From the NCBI RefSeq assembly GCF_002904165.1, contig NZ_CVTD020000016.1, forward strand, positions 121,117-185,116: a DNA stretch of 64,000 nt, written 5' to 3'. The notes beneath the pieces were generated by a model. The model saw nothing but the letters and a program-made list of their open reading frames with translations, was not told the origin of the DNA and did not search any database. Shown piece after piece: positions 31,301 to 40,834 of the stretch; the stretch's first letter is position 1, and every line of letters begins with the position of its first letter. Made by a program: the position numbers and the translations under genes. The stretch comes from Herbinix hemicellulosilytica. GTDB taxonomy: Bacteria; Bacillota; Clostridia; Lachnospirales; Lachnospiraceae.

Positions 31301-31918
31301 CTATTCCATTGCATTATGAAGCTGTAATCTATGATTATGGCCGTTTTCGATTGAGTCAATGGCCATTTTTATAAATGTAAGGATAGCATCTACCACCTTG
31401 CTGCACAGCTCTATTATATATTTAATATCCTGTTTTACAGCTTTAAGCCCCGACAAATATTCCCTATGGGTATTAATAATATATTTTATAATCTCATCAT
31501 ATGTATAAAGCTTCTGTCCTTGAATTGCCAGCGAATGTATACCTTCCACTTCTATGAATTCCCTGAGCCGGTATTTCATCTCCTTTTCATAATACACATG
31601 GTCAGCCATGGATCCGGTATATTCCGAATTGTGAGGAAGCGTACAATAGTCTGCCAAATAATGGGTTATTATTCCAAGATGTCTGGCAAAATAACTGCCA
31701 ATACCTTTACTTACGTCATAATCAACAGTTATTTTTTTTATTTCCTTTATAAGTATGTCAAATGTTTCTTCAATAGTATGTCGTCTTGTTAAAAATGAGG
31801 GCTTTAAATCCGGCAAGATGCTTCCTATATAAAAAGCCTTTTTATGCTTAATCAGTTTGTGTTCCTTAATATTGTCAATCAAAAATTTAGCCAGTGATAT
31901 ATGTGACTTCTTTCTCAT
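31301..31918 (-). CDS. Zinc-dependent phospholipase C/S1-P1 nuclease-fold protein
   Basis: The 205-residue protein matches the zinc-dependent phospholipase C family pattern found in many clostridial hypothetical proteins: an early HISLAKF, then AFYIGSILPDLKPSF, RRHTIEE, and the metal-binding helix HLGIITHYLADYCTLPHN followed by DHVYYEKEM. No signal peptide, so it is not a classical secreted phospholipase and its substrate is unknown. ATG 31918 has GAGG 6 nt upstream and is preferred over the TTG at 31930, which overlaps that site. Confidence 0.82.
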   Translation of the reverse strand: MRKKSHISLAKFLIDNIKEHKLIKHKKAFYIGSILPDLKPSFLTRRHTIEETFDILIKEIKKITVDYDVSKGIGSYFARHLGIITHYLADYCTLPHNSEYTGSMADHVYYEKEMKYRLREFIEVEGIHSLAIQGQKLYTYDEIIKYIINTHREYLSGLKAVKQDIKYIIELCSKVVDAILTFIKMAIDSIENGHNHRLQLHNAME

Positions 31919-32151
31919 CTGAAACCTCAAATCTAAGTATAATTAGCAGTCTATAAAAATCTACATTGTCGATATTACACTATTTAGGATACTATCACAA
32001 TAGGATTAATTATAATTAAAATAGCAAAATTTTATTATAATAATAATAGCTTTTCATAAAATAATCCCTACTGTATTGACTTTTTATGGATAGTCCTGTA
32101 AGATGATAAATCATAATAATAACTATATTTAGGAAATTAGGAGATGATTTA

Positions 32152-33429
32152 TTGGATTCGGGTGAAGCCGCTCGAGCGGTTATTTTATTAATACTTATAC
32201 TGCTATCTGCATTTTTCTCAGGTATTCAATCGGCATTTAATGAAGTTAATAGGCTTCGGCTAAGAAGCCTTGCAGATGATGATGAAAGGGGAGCCAAATA
32301 TGCTTTAACTCTTCTTGAAAAACCTGGCAAGCTTCATACCGCCTTATTAATTTGCATTTATACAGCCAATATTTCGGCAGCAGCTCTTACAGTTTCAACA
32401 ATCAATAATATTGCAGACGGAAAATGGGTAGGAATTGCTACAGGTATTTTAATTCTGATTATTCTTTTATTTGTCGACGTCACCCAAAAATCACTGTCAT
32501 GTATAAGGGCCGAAAAATTTGTACTGGGTGTTGCCGGGTCGGTTTTATTGTTAACTAAACTTCTTACTCCTCTGGTATTTATAATTCAAAAAATTTGCGG
32601 CGGAATTTTGAAGCTATTTAAAATTGAATATAATGAAAAAACAGATTCATTACCGGATGATGAACTTAGAACCATATTAGAAGCCGGAGATGAAGACGGT
32701 GGCCTGGAAAGCGAAGAACGTAAAATGATAGCCAATGTGGTAGATTTCAAAGATTCATTGGTTAAGGATGTAATGGTTCCCAGAATTGATATGGCTTTTG
32801 CCAGTGCCGATCTTTCCTATGATGAACTTGTCGAAGCCTTTGCTGCCGATAAATATACCAGATTACCTGTATATTCGGAGTCTAGGGATAATGTTATTGG
32901 TATAGTTAACTTGAAAGATCTTTTCTTTTATAACGGAAGTAAAGAAGATTTTAATATATTGGATATAATGAGAGAGCCCTATTTTACCTACGAATTTAAA
33001 AAAACCTCAGAGCTGTTAATTGAAATGAGAAGAGAATCTATCGCTTTATCGATAGTCCTGGATGAATATGGGGCTACTGCAGGTTTGGTAACCATTGAGG
33101 ACTTACTTGAAGAAATTGTAGGTGAAATCAGGGACGAATACGACTTTGACGAAGAAGACTGCATAAAATCCATATCAGATAATGAATATATCGTAGACGG
33201 CAATACAAAACTGGATGAAATTAATGAAGCCCTAGGACTTAATATTGAATCGGATGACTACGATTCAATCGCAGGGCATATCATATTTCTGCTGGATCAT
33301 TTGCCCGAAGAAGGCGAGACAGTAATCGATAATAATGTGACATATACAGTCGCTGCTGTAGACAAAAACAGAATAGACAAGGTTCATATTCAGATTAATA
33401 AAGATAATAATTTAGGTTCTAAAGAATAA
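32152..33429 (+). CDS. CNNM-CBS-CorC transporter-type membrane protein (hemolysin C family)
   Basis: This 425-residue protein has a CNNM membrane domain with about four segments (first LILILLSAFFSGIQSAFNEV, residues about 11-35), a CBS pair (about 195-315, with VPRIDMAFASADLSYDEL and IVLDEYGATAGLVTIEDLLE), and a C-terminal CorC/HlyC domain (about 335-415, DGNTKLDEINEALGL). Bacterial relatives export magnesium or other divalent ions; the hemolysin name is historical. It starts at TTG 32152, 9 nt after TAGGAGA; no in-frame ATG is near. A terminator follows. Confidence 0.92.
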   Translation: MDSGEAARAVILLILILLSAFFSGIQSAFNEVNRLRLRSLADDDERGAKYALTLLEKPGKLHTALLICIYTANISAAALTVSTINNIADGKWVGIATGILILIILLFVDVTQKSLSCIRAEKFVLGVAGSVLLLTKLLTPLVFIIQKICGGILKLFKIEYNEKTDSLPDDELRTILEAGDEDGGLESEERKMIANVVDFKDSLVKDVMVPRIDMAFASADLSYDELVEAFAADKYTRLPVYSESRDNVIGIVNLKDLFFYNGSKEDFNILDIMREPYFTYEFKKTSELLIEMRRESIALSIVLDEYGATAGLVTIEDLLEEIVGEIRDEYDFDEEDCIKSISDNEYIVDGNTKLDEINEALGLNIESDDYDSIAGHIIFLLDHLPEEGETVIDNNVTYTVAAVDKNRIDKVHIQINKDNNLGSKE

Positions 33430-33450
33430 TTTAATACTCGACAGAAAAAA

Positions 33451-33480
33451 AGCAGGCATACTTATAATAGTATTCCTGCT
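33451..33480 (+). terminator. Terminator of the CNNM gene
   Basis: An 11-bp stem with one mismatch (AGCAGGCATAC with GTATTCCTGCT) is followed by TTATTTTATTTT. Confidence 0.75.
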
Positions 33481-33635
33481 TTATTTTATTTTCTCATAAT
33501 AGGCTTATAATCTATTAATACTATTATAAAAATATAAAAATTTAAGTTGACTTTTTACAATGTATTTATTACAATTAAGTTGTATCAAATTATTTTAGAT
33601 GTCAAATATCTACCGTTTGTTTAAGGAGGTAACTA

Positions 33636-34181
33636 ATGAATATATACGATTTCAATGTTATTGATAATAACGGCAATGAAGTTAATTTAGGCCAATATAA
33701 AGGAAAAGTAATGCTTATTGTAAACTCGGCAACCCGTTGTGGCTTTACCCCCCAATATTCAGAGCTTCAAAAATTATATGAAAAGTATTCCGATCAGGGT
33801 TTTATTATTCTCGACTTCCCATGTAACCAGTTTAAAAACCAAGCTCCGGAATCCGTTGAAGAAATTCAGGAATTTTGCAAGCTGAACTTTGGTGTTTCCT
33901 ATCCTATCCATGCTAAAATAGAAGTAAACGGAGAAAATGCTCATCCACTCTATAAATATTTGAAAAAGGAAAAAGGATTTTCAGGATTTGATGAAAGTCA
34001 TCCGCTCGCTTCCAAACTGGATGAGATCCTTTCCAAAGATGATCCGGACTATAAGAACAATCCGGATATTAAATGGAACTTTACTAAATTTTTGATAGAC
34101 AGAAACGGAAATGTCGTTGAACGCTTTGAGCCGACGACGGATATTAAGGTTATTGAAGAGAAAATAAAGGAATTGCTGTAA
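33636..34181 (+). CDS. Glutathione peroxidase-family thiol peroxidase
   Basis: This 181-residue thioredoxin-fold peroxidase reduces hydroperoxides. The peroxidatic cysteine is C35 in [12 protein letters not shown], a cysteine not selenocysteine. Q-containing [11 protein letters not shown] and [12 protein letters not shown] supply the other conserved residues, and the second cysteine in the FPCNQ motif is typical of thioredoxin-dependent members. In an anaerobe it would serve oxygen-stress defence using thioredoxin rather than glutathione (inference). TAAGGAGG precedes the ATG. The gene is single, with a strong terminator downstream. Confidence 0.95.
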   Translation: MNIYDFNVIDNNGNEVNLGQYKGKVMLIVNSATRCGFTPQYSELQKLYEKYSDQGFIILDFPCNQFKNQAPESVEEIQEFCKLNFGVSYPIHAKIEVNGENAHPLYKYLKKEKGFSGFDESHPLASKLDEILSKDDPDYKNNPDIKWNFTKFLIDRNGNVVERFEPTTDIKVIEEKIKELL

Positions 34182-34253
34182 CTGACTTGTGGCATAAAAA
34201 TTTGCCCCTTATAGAAGATCATATTAAAAATTATTGAGTAATATAAGCAGAAT

Positions 34254-34283
34254 AAAGGGGCTGTCTTTATTGACAGCCCCTTT
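34254..34283. terminator. Bidirectional terminator between gpx and xylanase
   Basis: A perfect 12-bp stem (AAAGGGGCTGTC with GACAGCCCCTTT, 6-nt loop) with TTTT at the plus-strand end and a T-run opposite lies between two convergent genes. Confidence 0.9.
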
Positions 34284-34303
34284 TAATATATTAATAACCC
34301 CCA

Positions 34304-35401
34304 TTAATTGATTTCCAGATAATCTATGTAAGCATCCCACGTGCCGTTGTCAGCTGTTAATATTAACTCTACCGTCTGATTTCCTGTACCATGGCTTACA
34401 TTATTTATCGTATATACTGCCGGATAACTTCCGCCATAATAGAAGGTTCCCTTATATTGTCCTCCGATATATAAGTCAACCCTGGCCATATTGGAATTAT
34501 TCGAGCATCCGCGCAGTGAAAAGTTATGGGTTCCGGAGGCAAAATACTGATTGAAAGAAACTTTGTCGTTATTTGCATAAAGGGCAACTCCGTTAAACGG
34601 ATAATTTATTACTCCGGCATACGGTCCGCTTATGGTCATGTTTTCGCATTCTATTCTTGTAGGATTTCCGCCCGGATTAGGAGTAGGCGTAGGATTAGGA
34701 TTCGTACCGCTGCCACCGATTGTCAGAGTATGACTGTAAACGTTGGCACTTCCGCTGGATTGATATCCTTCTACCGTAAGGGCCACTTCATACATCTTAC
34801 CAAGGCGCATTCCCCTGTTTTCCCATGCATTAAAATGCTGTGTAACGGAGATTGTACCGCTGGTACGCTTGGAAGTACGTACACTCCAGTACTGTTGGAA
34901 AGTCTGGGTACCTCTTATGGAAGGCTGATTATATCTTGTAGTTTCATATATATCATATGTTCCACCGTCAACTGTGATTGTACCCTTTGAGCTGGCTCCG
35001 GGAGGACGCCAATTTCCCCAACTGTCAACTATATAGTATTCTACCAAAGGATCAACTGTCCAACCATATACACAAAGATAAGAATTACCGTTAGGCTGAT
35101 AATCACATCCATAAGTTACTGTGATATTTCCTATCTGCTGATGTGTCTGCGTCTCATCAAACTTTCTGCCCTTTCGGAACAAGGCATTTCCGATATTGCT
35201 CCACTGACAGCTGAACGTACCGCCGCTATTAAGGGTCATAGAAGTGTTTCCGTAGTCTTTCCAAAGTTCGTAGTGATATCCGTCATGAATTCCGGTTTCA
35301 TTGTTGTAAATTGTCTGGGCAGCTTGTACACTCATAGCAGGCATGAGCAAAATCATGGTCAGCATTAATGACAGGAACAATTTCACTTTTCTCTTTCTCA
35401 T
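34304..35401 (-). CDS. xynA: Secreted endo-1,4-beta-xylanase, GH11-CBM36
   Basis: The 365-residue enzyme cuts xylan internally outside the cell. It has a signal peptide (1-28, ending VQAAQ), a GH11 jelly roll (about 30-225), a Pro/Thr/Asn/Gly linker (about 231-247) and a C-terminal CBM36-type, calcium-dependent xylan-binding module (about 248-365, starting [11 protein letters not shown]). The nucleophile is E121 in [11 protein letters not shown] and the acid/base E211 in [12 protein letters not shown] start at ATG 35401, which has AAAGGAGG 7 nt upstream; the longer frame to 35512 has no site and would bury the signal peptide. A good promoter lies 155 bp upstream. The CBM36 call is from sequence resemblance. 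Confidence 0.95.
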   Translation of the reverse strand: MRKRKVKLFLSLMLTMILLMPAMSVQAAQTIYNNETGIHDGYHYELWKDYGNTSMTLNSGGTFSCQWSNIGNALFRKGRKFDETQTHQQIGNITVTYGCDYQPNGNSYLCVYGWTVDPLVEYYIVDSWGNWRPPGASSKGTITVDGGTYDIYETTRYNQPSIRGTQTFQQYWSVRTSKRTSGTISVTQHFNAWENRGMRLGKMYEVALTVEGYQSSGSANVYSHTLTIGGSGTNPNPTPTPNPGGNPTRIECENMTISGPYAGVINYPFNGVALYANNDKVSFNQYFASGTHNFSLRGCSNNSNMARVDLYIGGQYKGTFYYGGSYPAVYTINNVSHGTGNQTVELILTADNGTWDAYIDYLEIN

Positions 35402-35537
35402 TATTTTTCCTCCTTTCAGACCCAAACCTATACACCACTTTACCGGTAAAGCAGATACGACACTACGCACCTTTTTACTAAGCGGAAACATAGCATTAAA
35501 AATCTGTAACATCCAATATTCTCAGTAAAAGGACGCG

Positions 35538-35584
35538 GTAAATATTTACATTTTATATATACCATATTTTTCCTGTTTTTGCAA
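35538..35584 (-). promoter_or_regulatory. Promoter of the GH11 xylanase with start-site palindrome
   Basis: On the minus strand TTGCAA (35579-35584) and TATATA (35556-35561) are 17 nt apart. The perfect 12-bp palindrome GTAAATATTTAC (35538-35549) begins 6 nt after the -10 box, an operator-like position. Its ends resemble those of the LacI operator at 7420, but the centre is TA, not CG. A 5' leader of about 145 nt would result. Confidence 0.6.
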
Positions 35585-35794
35585 TATGTTTTTAGACATT
35601 ATTTACATTTTATTGTATAATTTTCATATAATATAAATAAAGATATGTAAGACAAATTATTATTATCTTACATATCTTATAATTTTAAACCCTATATAAA
35701 TAGGCATTTTGCACATTTGTATATATTGTTAAGAATATATATACAACAGAATCATTTTATAACTAAGTCGGACAACTCTTCTTTTTATATAGCT

Positions 35795-36259
35795 TTATTT
35801 CAATTTATAGCCCGCAAACTGTTCACCCATAATTTCCTCAAGATCATTAATGATATCGGTATTTTCACCTACATACTGAACAATTATGCGGCCTTTTTTA
35901 TAAAAGTGAGGATATGAAATCCAGCTTATATGTGTTGCCTTACGCCCGTTATTGTATGAAGCACCTCCTTCATCAATATATCCGGCCTCTTTTTCCATTT
36001 CTTCTTCACTGTCAAATATATAAATATTTATTGCTTCTTCATTGATTTCGATAATTTTTCTTGTTGCAGGAAAAAGAAACTTATCGGCATCTTTTACTTC
36101 AAAATTATATCCCTTATCCTTCATGGCAATTTCAAAATCATTGATGTCAAATACAACATCATTATCTTCATTATCAGTTTTCTTATTGCACCCCGGCAAC
36201 AGAAAAACCGCAGATAAAGCTACTAATAAAGCTATAATTTTGACATATAGTTTTTTCAT
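35795..36259 (-). CDS. Lipoprotein of unknown function
   Basis: The 154-residue product has a lipoprotein signal (KIIALLVALSAVFLLPGCNKK, shown here in part), with the lipidated cysteine in LPGC, followed by an acidic linker and a globular domain of about 120 residues. I do not recognise the domain. ATG 36259 has GGGGAGG upstream and is preferred to 36277. It lies between the xylanase promoter region and a decayed frame, both on the same strand; no functional link is evident. Confidence 0.78.
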   Translation of the reverse strand: MKKLYVKIIALLVALSAVFLLPGCNKKTDNEDNDVVFDINDFEIAMKDKGYNFEVKDADKFLFPATRKIIEINEEAINIYIFDSEEEMEKEAGYIDEGGASYNNGRKATHISWISYPHFYKKGRIIVQYVGENTDIINDLEEIMGEQFAGYKLK

Positions 36260-36334
36260 AGCTTCCTCCCCGTCCACGTTATATATTACAGGATATTTAA
36301 GCTTAATTATGAAAAATTAAGATTAACCTATAAA

Positions 36335-36601
36335 CTATAAAAAACTCAACTCCTTTACTTCACTTACCAGAGTTTCTGTCCGGCTTTCATATTTCTTTTT
36401 CCCGACACCCGGAAGTTTATAATCTCCACGGACATCCCAAAATTATCTATTGTATTCCTTCAAATAATTACTGCCCGAATATTCTTCCCTCTGATATTTA
36501 TGGAAATATTTCTAACAATTAGACGGTAAATCTTTGTAAGAAGTTGCATAATAAGCTCCGTCGTATGTATTATGCCATATAACCCCAATACGTCCTTCCA
36601 T
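36335..36601 (-). pseudogene. Decayed reading frame behind the GPH symporter
   Basis: An 89-codon frame starts at ATG 36601, six bases after the symporter stop, and reads GRIGVIWHNTYDGAYYATSY, then meets TAG and, 23 codons later, TAA, before continuing protein-like (WDVRGDYKLPGVGKKKYESR) to TAG at 36335. The continuous frame with two stops looks like a degraded gene once in the symporter operon. I cannot name its parent. Confidence 0.5.
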
Positions 36602-36606
36602 AAGTT

Positions 36607-37974
36607 TTACTGCTTGCTAATATCTCCACGTTCAGTAAGGTCGGCAATAATTTTGTCAAACAACTCCTTGTTAATCTTGAATTTCTTGCTGTAAATAATA
36701 TATCCTATCACAATAAATATAAGAGGCAAAATCATCATAGCTATTTTCATCATAAGCAGGCCTGATTCGGTAACGTCTTCGGGAGTTTCTGCAGCATTTA
36801 TACCGGAAAGGATTAATGTCACCCCTAAAATACCGTTTGCTATTGCACCCCCAATTTTATTGATAAAGGGCTGAACAGAAAATGTAATGCTTTCGTTACG
36901 GTTTCCCAGCTTCCACTGCCCGTATTCAACCGTATCAGCCAAAAACATCAGCATCAAAAGCTGAATAAATGCCTGACCGAAAAACAGTAAGATACCCGCC
37001 GTACCGATATAAAGCATTTCCATAGGCGCAAAGAAGAAAATTATATAACCTAAGACAACAAGGACGGTAGAAAAAGCATAAAGTGTCTTACGGGTATACC
37101 TTTTTGAAAATACAGGGAATACAGTAAGTGCAACTAACTGGGTTACTCCAAGAATAGCAGCAAATATTGAGTACATATTTTCGTTTTTATAAGCATACTT
37201 AAAATAATACGTACCAAAAGACGTGGTAGTCGTATAACCGATCATAAACAAAGCCATGGCTATTGCAGTATATAAGAGCTGGTCGTTCTTAAATAAAACA
37301 TAAAACATTTCCTTTAATGATGTAGATTCCTGCTTTACCTGTATGCTTTTATCTTCCCTTACCCCAAATACGGTAAAGCATAAAAACGCCAACATTATTA
37401 AAACAATTGCAATAGCGGTAATAAGCCATGCCCTGGTATCTCCTCCCAATGCCTTAGTTACCGGCAATATGCCTACTACAACCGTAAAAAGCCCTATATT
37501 TGCACATATTCTGGCAAAAGAGCCGGTTTTCTCCCTCTCTTTTTGGTCGAGTGTAAGGGACGGCAGCATGGACCAATAGGCTATATCGTTTGCCCCATAT
37601 GTAAAATCCCATAATAGATAAAGGACTACAAACAATGCTACATAACCGGTTCCCCTTAAGCCAAAGTCAAAAAAGAGCAAGATTGTAAGTATTCCTCCGA
37701 TAATACCTCCTATAACAATCCACGGTTTAAACTTGCCGTATTTGCTTTTTGTGTTGTCAACAAGAACCCCCATTATCGGATCGTTAACCGCATCAAAAAC
37801 TCTTAGTATTGTCAATGCCCCGGTCATCCACCACATGGTAGAATCGGGCAAATTGAGGATTTCCGTAAGATAAACCATAAGATACATGCTAACCAAAGAA
37901 TATTGCATATCCCGTCCTACTGTACCCAGTCCGAATGTATAGCGGTTTAAGTTTCTTTTTTCCTTAAAGTTCAT
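36607..37974 (-). CDS. GPH-family sugar:cation symporter
   Basis: This 455-residue, 12-segment transporter belongs to the glycoside-pentoside-hexuronide family (MelB/XynB type). Diagnostic features are the early RYTFGLGTVGRDM, the motif FDAVNDPIMGVLVDNTKSK carrying cation-site aspartates, and YGKFKPWIVIGG. It lies 48 bp downstream of the GH36 alpha-galactosidase on the same strand, so it probably imports alpha-galactosides such as melibiose or raffinose family sugars (inference from context). GGAGG precedes the ATG. The operon formerly had a third gene, now the decayed frame behind it. Confidence 0.93.
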   Translation of the reverse strand: MNFKEKRNLNRYTFGLGTVGRDMQYSLVSMYLMVYLTEILNLPDSTMWWMTGALTILRVFDAVNDPIMGVLVDNTKSKYGKFKPWIVIGGIIGGILTILLFFDFGLRGTGYVALFVVLYLLWDFTYGANDIAYWSMLPSLTLDQKEREKTGSFARICANIGLFTVVVGILPVTKALGGDTRAWLITAIAIVLIMLAFLCFTVFGVREDKSIQVKQESTSLKEMFYVLFKNDQLLYTAIAMALFMIGYTTTTSFGTYYFKYAYKNENMYSIFAAILGVTQLVALTVFPVFSKRYTRKTLYAFSTVLVVLGYIIFFFAPMEMLYIGTAGILLFFGQAFIQLLMLMFLADTVEYGQWKLGNRNESITFSVQPFINKIGGAIANGILGVTLILSGINAAETPEDVTESGLLMMKIAMMILPLIFIVIGYIIYSKKFKINKELFDKIIADLTERGDISKQ

Positions 37975-38022
37975 AAAATACCTCCATCCGAAAATACTTT
38001 TACCTTTATCTTTTGTTAAATT

Positions 38023-40392
38023 TTAGGCCCCAGTTGTTTTATTGTCTGTTTCGGTAATATTATCACTTCCGTTATAAGTCTCCGTAATATAAATATTTGA
38101 TCCGAAATCCCCAAGCATTCTCACTTTTTCATTATAGCCAGTGCCTATAAACTGATCATTTAAAGGTATTCCGGCTTTTAAAGCCTCAGAAGAACATTTA
38201 TATTCCTCTACACAGTCTTTCATGCTGTAATGGCGGTTTGCCATACGAAGTACAAAACCGTCCGGATTAAGTTCCACAGGCATTATATGTTTTACCAGCC
38301 CTCCGAAACGCTTGATATAAAGCCGCTGCGGCCTGGTTCTTACGGTGTATATGCCGTCCTTTAACCCGATTACTCTTAGTCTGTCGCTGCCTTCTGCCGC
38401 ATTTGCCAAAGTCTGAAAGAAGCCTGTCAATGCGGTTTTGCCGTCAGTACTCACTACTTCCCAGATAACCTTATTGGCTTTATAAGATTTTACTCTGTAG
38501 AACTTTCCGTATTGGAATACCTTCCTATACTTTTTATAAAATTCAATCTGTTCGGCAACATCCTTCTTTTCTTCCGGTGTCAGGTACTTTAGATCAAGCT
38601 CATATCCAAGGCAGCCAAAACAAGCCGCATTAAAACGGGTGGATATAGGGGTAACTCTTAAAGTTTGCTGATGAGGCGCCTGCGATACATGAGCTCCCAT
38701 AACCGACAAGGGATAAAAGTATGATAAGCCTGTCTGGATTTTCAGCCTTTCAATGGGGTCGGTATCATCCGAACTCCAAATCTGCGGGCTGTAGCAGAGT
38801 ATTCCCAGGTCGAAACGGTTACCTCCGCTTGAGCAGCTCTCAAGCAAAATGTGAGGCCTTGGGCCAAAGATACGGTTTAGCACTTCATATAATCCCATTA
38901 TATAGCGGTGATAGAATTCCCCCTGATTTTGCAAAGCACTTGAAAAGTTTTCGGCTATATGCCGGTTCATGTCCCATTTTACATACTTTATATCCGCTTC
39001 ATCCAAAATGGCCGATACCTGCTCTACAATATAGTCTCTGACTTCTTTTTTGCACAGATCAAGCACCAGTTGGTTTCTGCCTAAAGCAGGATCCCGACCC
39101 GGCAATTTTACTGCATACTCAGGATGCTTCCTGTAAAGCTCACTGTCTTCGTTCACCATTTCCGGCTCAAACCACAAACCGAAATCCATGCCGAGCTTTC
39201 TTATTTTATCGGCAAAGCCTTTTATACCGTTCGGAAGTTTCTTTGTGTTAACATTATAGTCTCCAAGTCCGGCTTTATCATTGTTTCTTTCCCCGAACCA
39301 TCCGTCGTCCAGGACAAATAACTCAACCCCCAGCTTTTTGGCCTCTTTGGCAAGCTTAAGTAATTTATCCTCATTAAAATCAAAAAAGTGGGCTTCCCAG
39401 TTGTTAAGCAGCACAGGCCTTTCCTTGCGCTTATAATTTCCCCGTACAATATGATCATTTACAAAGTCATGCATATGATGGCTCATTCCGTTAAAGCCGT
39501 GGCTGCTGAAAGTTAAGACACATTCAGGTGTTTCAAACTTTTCTCCTTTTTTAAGTTTCCATTCAAAGCAATGAGGATTTATACCCATGCTTATACGGAC
39601 ATAGTCCCGTTCGTTCTTCTGTACTATGCTGTAATGGTTGCCGCTGTATATTATGTTAAAGCCATACACATTTCCGTAATCTTCACCGGCATCCGCTTCG
39701 GCAAGCATAAAAGCCGGATTATGGCGGTTACTGCTGGCTCCCGTTATTGACGAATTTGAAATAGTCCCGTATGTAACCTGCCGCTTATGTAAATGGGCTT
39801 CCTTAATCCATCCTCCATCAAGGGTATACATATAAAAGTTTTCATCCGGCATATCAAGAAGCATACTCATTATACGCCTCATAATTACAGGTCCGTCTGC
39901 TTCGTTTCTTACAACGGCCCTTCTTGTTATGACATCCGCTTTTTCAAATACGGAATAATATAAATCAATAAAAACCGGAAAGGCTTTATCCTTTAGTGTA
40001 ATTTTTAAAGTCTGATCCGCACCGTAAGCACCGGGCAAGGTATCCATACCTACACTGCTTTCTATAATCTCATGACTATAGTAAGTAAAATCTGTAACAA
40101 AACTGCCGTCAGGCATTACAAATTCAGTCGGGCTTTGCCTGTAATCCCCCCGTCCGTTGTCGGACCATTCCAGGCATGTGGAATCAAGGCTATATAAGTA
40201 ATTATTCCTGTCATATAAGACACTGGTGCCTATCGGAGCTGTCCGTTTTTGGGCCAGGCTGTCAGCCACGTCATCTTTACTAAGCAAATTTCCGTAATAA
40301 ATATGCTCAAGATGTCCGTATGTGGTTTTACGAAACCAATAAGTTGTGTTTTCTGTATCAAGGCGAAAACTTGTCTTATGTACCGTAATCAA
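38023..40392 (-). CDS. GH36 alpha-galactosidase, cytoplasmic
   Basis: This 789-residue enzyme releases terminal alpha-galactose. It has the N-terminal beta-sandwich, the barrel with VLDDGWFGERNNDKAGLGDY, the nucleophile D474 in YVKWDMNRHI, the LLESCSSGGNRFDLGIL substrate-binding motif, and the acid/base region WSSDDTDPIERL, then a C-terminal beta domain. It has no signal peptide and fits the family's usual length. The start is TTG 40392, with AAGGGGAAG about 6 nt upstream. It heads an operon with the GPH symporter. The 442-bp upstream region must hold the promoter. Confidence 0.95.
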   Translation of the reverse strand: MITVHKTSFRLDTENTTYWFRKTTYGHLEHIYYGNLLSKDDVADSLAQKRTAPIGTSVLYDRNNYLYSLDSTCLEWSDNGRGDYRQSPTEFVMPDGSFVTDFTYYSHEIIESSVGMDTLPGAYGADQTLKITLKDKAFPVFIDLYYSVFEKADVITRRAVVRNEADGPVIMRRIMSMLLDMPDENFYMYTLDGGWIKEAHLHKRQVTYGTISNSSITGASSNRHNPAFMLAEADAGEDYGNVYGFNIIYSGNHYSIVQKNERDYVRISMGINPHCFEWKLKKGEKFETPECVLTFSSHGFNGMSHHMHDFVNDHIVRGNYKRKERPVLLNNWEAHFFDFNEDKLLKLAKEAKKLGVELFVLDDGWFGERNNDKAGLGDYNVNTKKLPNGIKGFADKIRKLGMDFGLWFEPEMVNEDSELYRKHPEYAVKLPGRDPALGRNQLVLDLCKKEVRDYIVEQVSAILDEADIKYVKWDMNRHIAENFSSALQNQGEFYHRYIMGLYEVLNRIFGPRPHILLESCSSGGNRFDLGILCYSPQIWSSDDTDPIERLKIQTGLSYFYPLSVMGAHVSQAPHQQTLRVTPISTRFNAACFGCLGYELDLKYLTPEEKKDVAEQIEFYKKYRKVFQYGKFYRVKSYKANKVIWEVVSTDGKTALTGFFQTLANAAEGSDRLRVIGLKDGIYTVRTRPQRLYIKRFGGLVKHIMPVELNPDGFVLRMANRHYSMKDCVEEYKCSSEALKAGIPLNDQFIGTGYNEKVRMLGDFGSNIYITETYNGSDNITETDNKTTGA

Positions 40393-40834
40393 TTTTCTTC
40401 CCCTTTTCTTTTAAATTATTCTTGAAATCTGAATTTATGAAAATTTAATTCTTCACTAATCCGATACATTTTAAATGGTAATTTCTCTTATAGAGCTGAA
40501 ATGATTATATTATGATAAATGATTAATGTAATATATTGTTAAGATTCGTATCTTTATAAAAGTAATTTTATAAATGATTATATATACTTTGCAATGCATA
40601 TTTGAGGTAAATATATAAGTAAGTATATACATTATTAATAATATATAAGTATATACATTATTAATAATTGATATATTCCGTCTTACTATTAAACCATTAA
40701 CCGTAATCTATTAAATTTTAAAATGTAACTAATTATACCCGAATTAGCTCTGCATTCAATCGGTTATGCAATAGCAAAACAACTTTTTCCGGTTATGTTA
40801 CCTCATCTGCCATATTCCCACAATTACCTTTAAG
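40393..40834 (-). other. Intergenic region upstream of the alpha-galactosidase
   Basis: This 442-bp, very AT-rich gap precedes the GH36 operon and follows the GH1 gene. Apart from the tandem repeat at 40621-40672 I see no gene, RNA or clear operator. No copy of the LacI operator found at 7420 is present. Confidence 0.4.
40621..40672. repeat. Two-copy 26-bp tandem repeat
   Basis: Units 40621-40646 and 40647-40672 share their first 22 bases (AAGTATATACATTATTAATA...). Their position about 230-280 bp upstream of the GH36 gene could be regulatory, or simple replication slippage. Confidence 0.75.

Noticed and set aside
40621..40672. Tandem repeats considered as the start of a CRISPR array
   Set aside because: Only two copies, no spacers between them and no cas genes.
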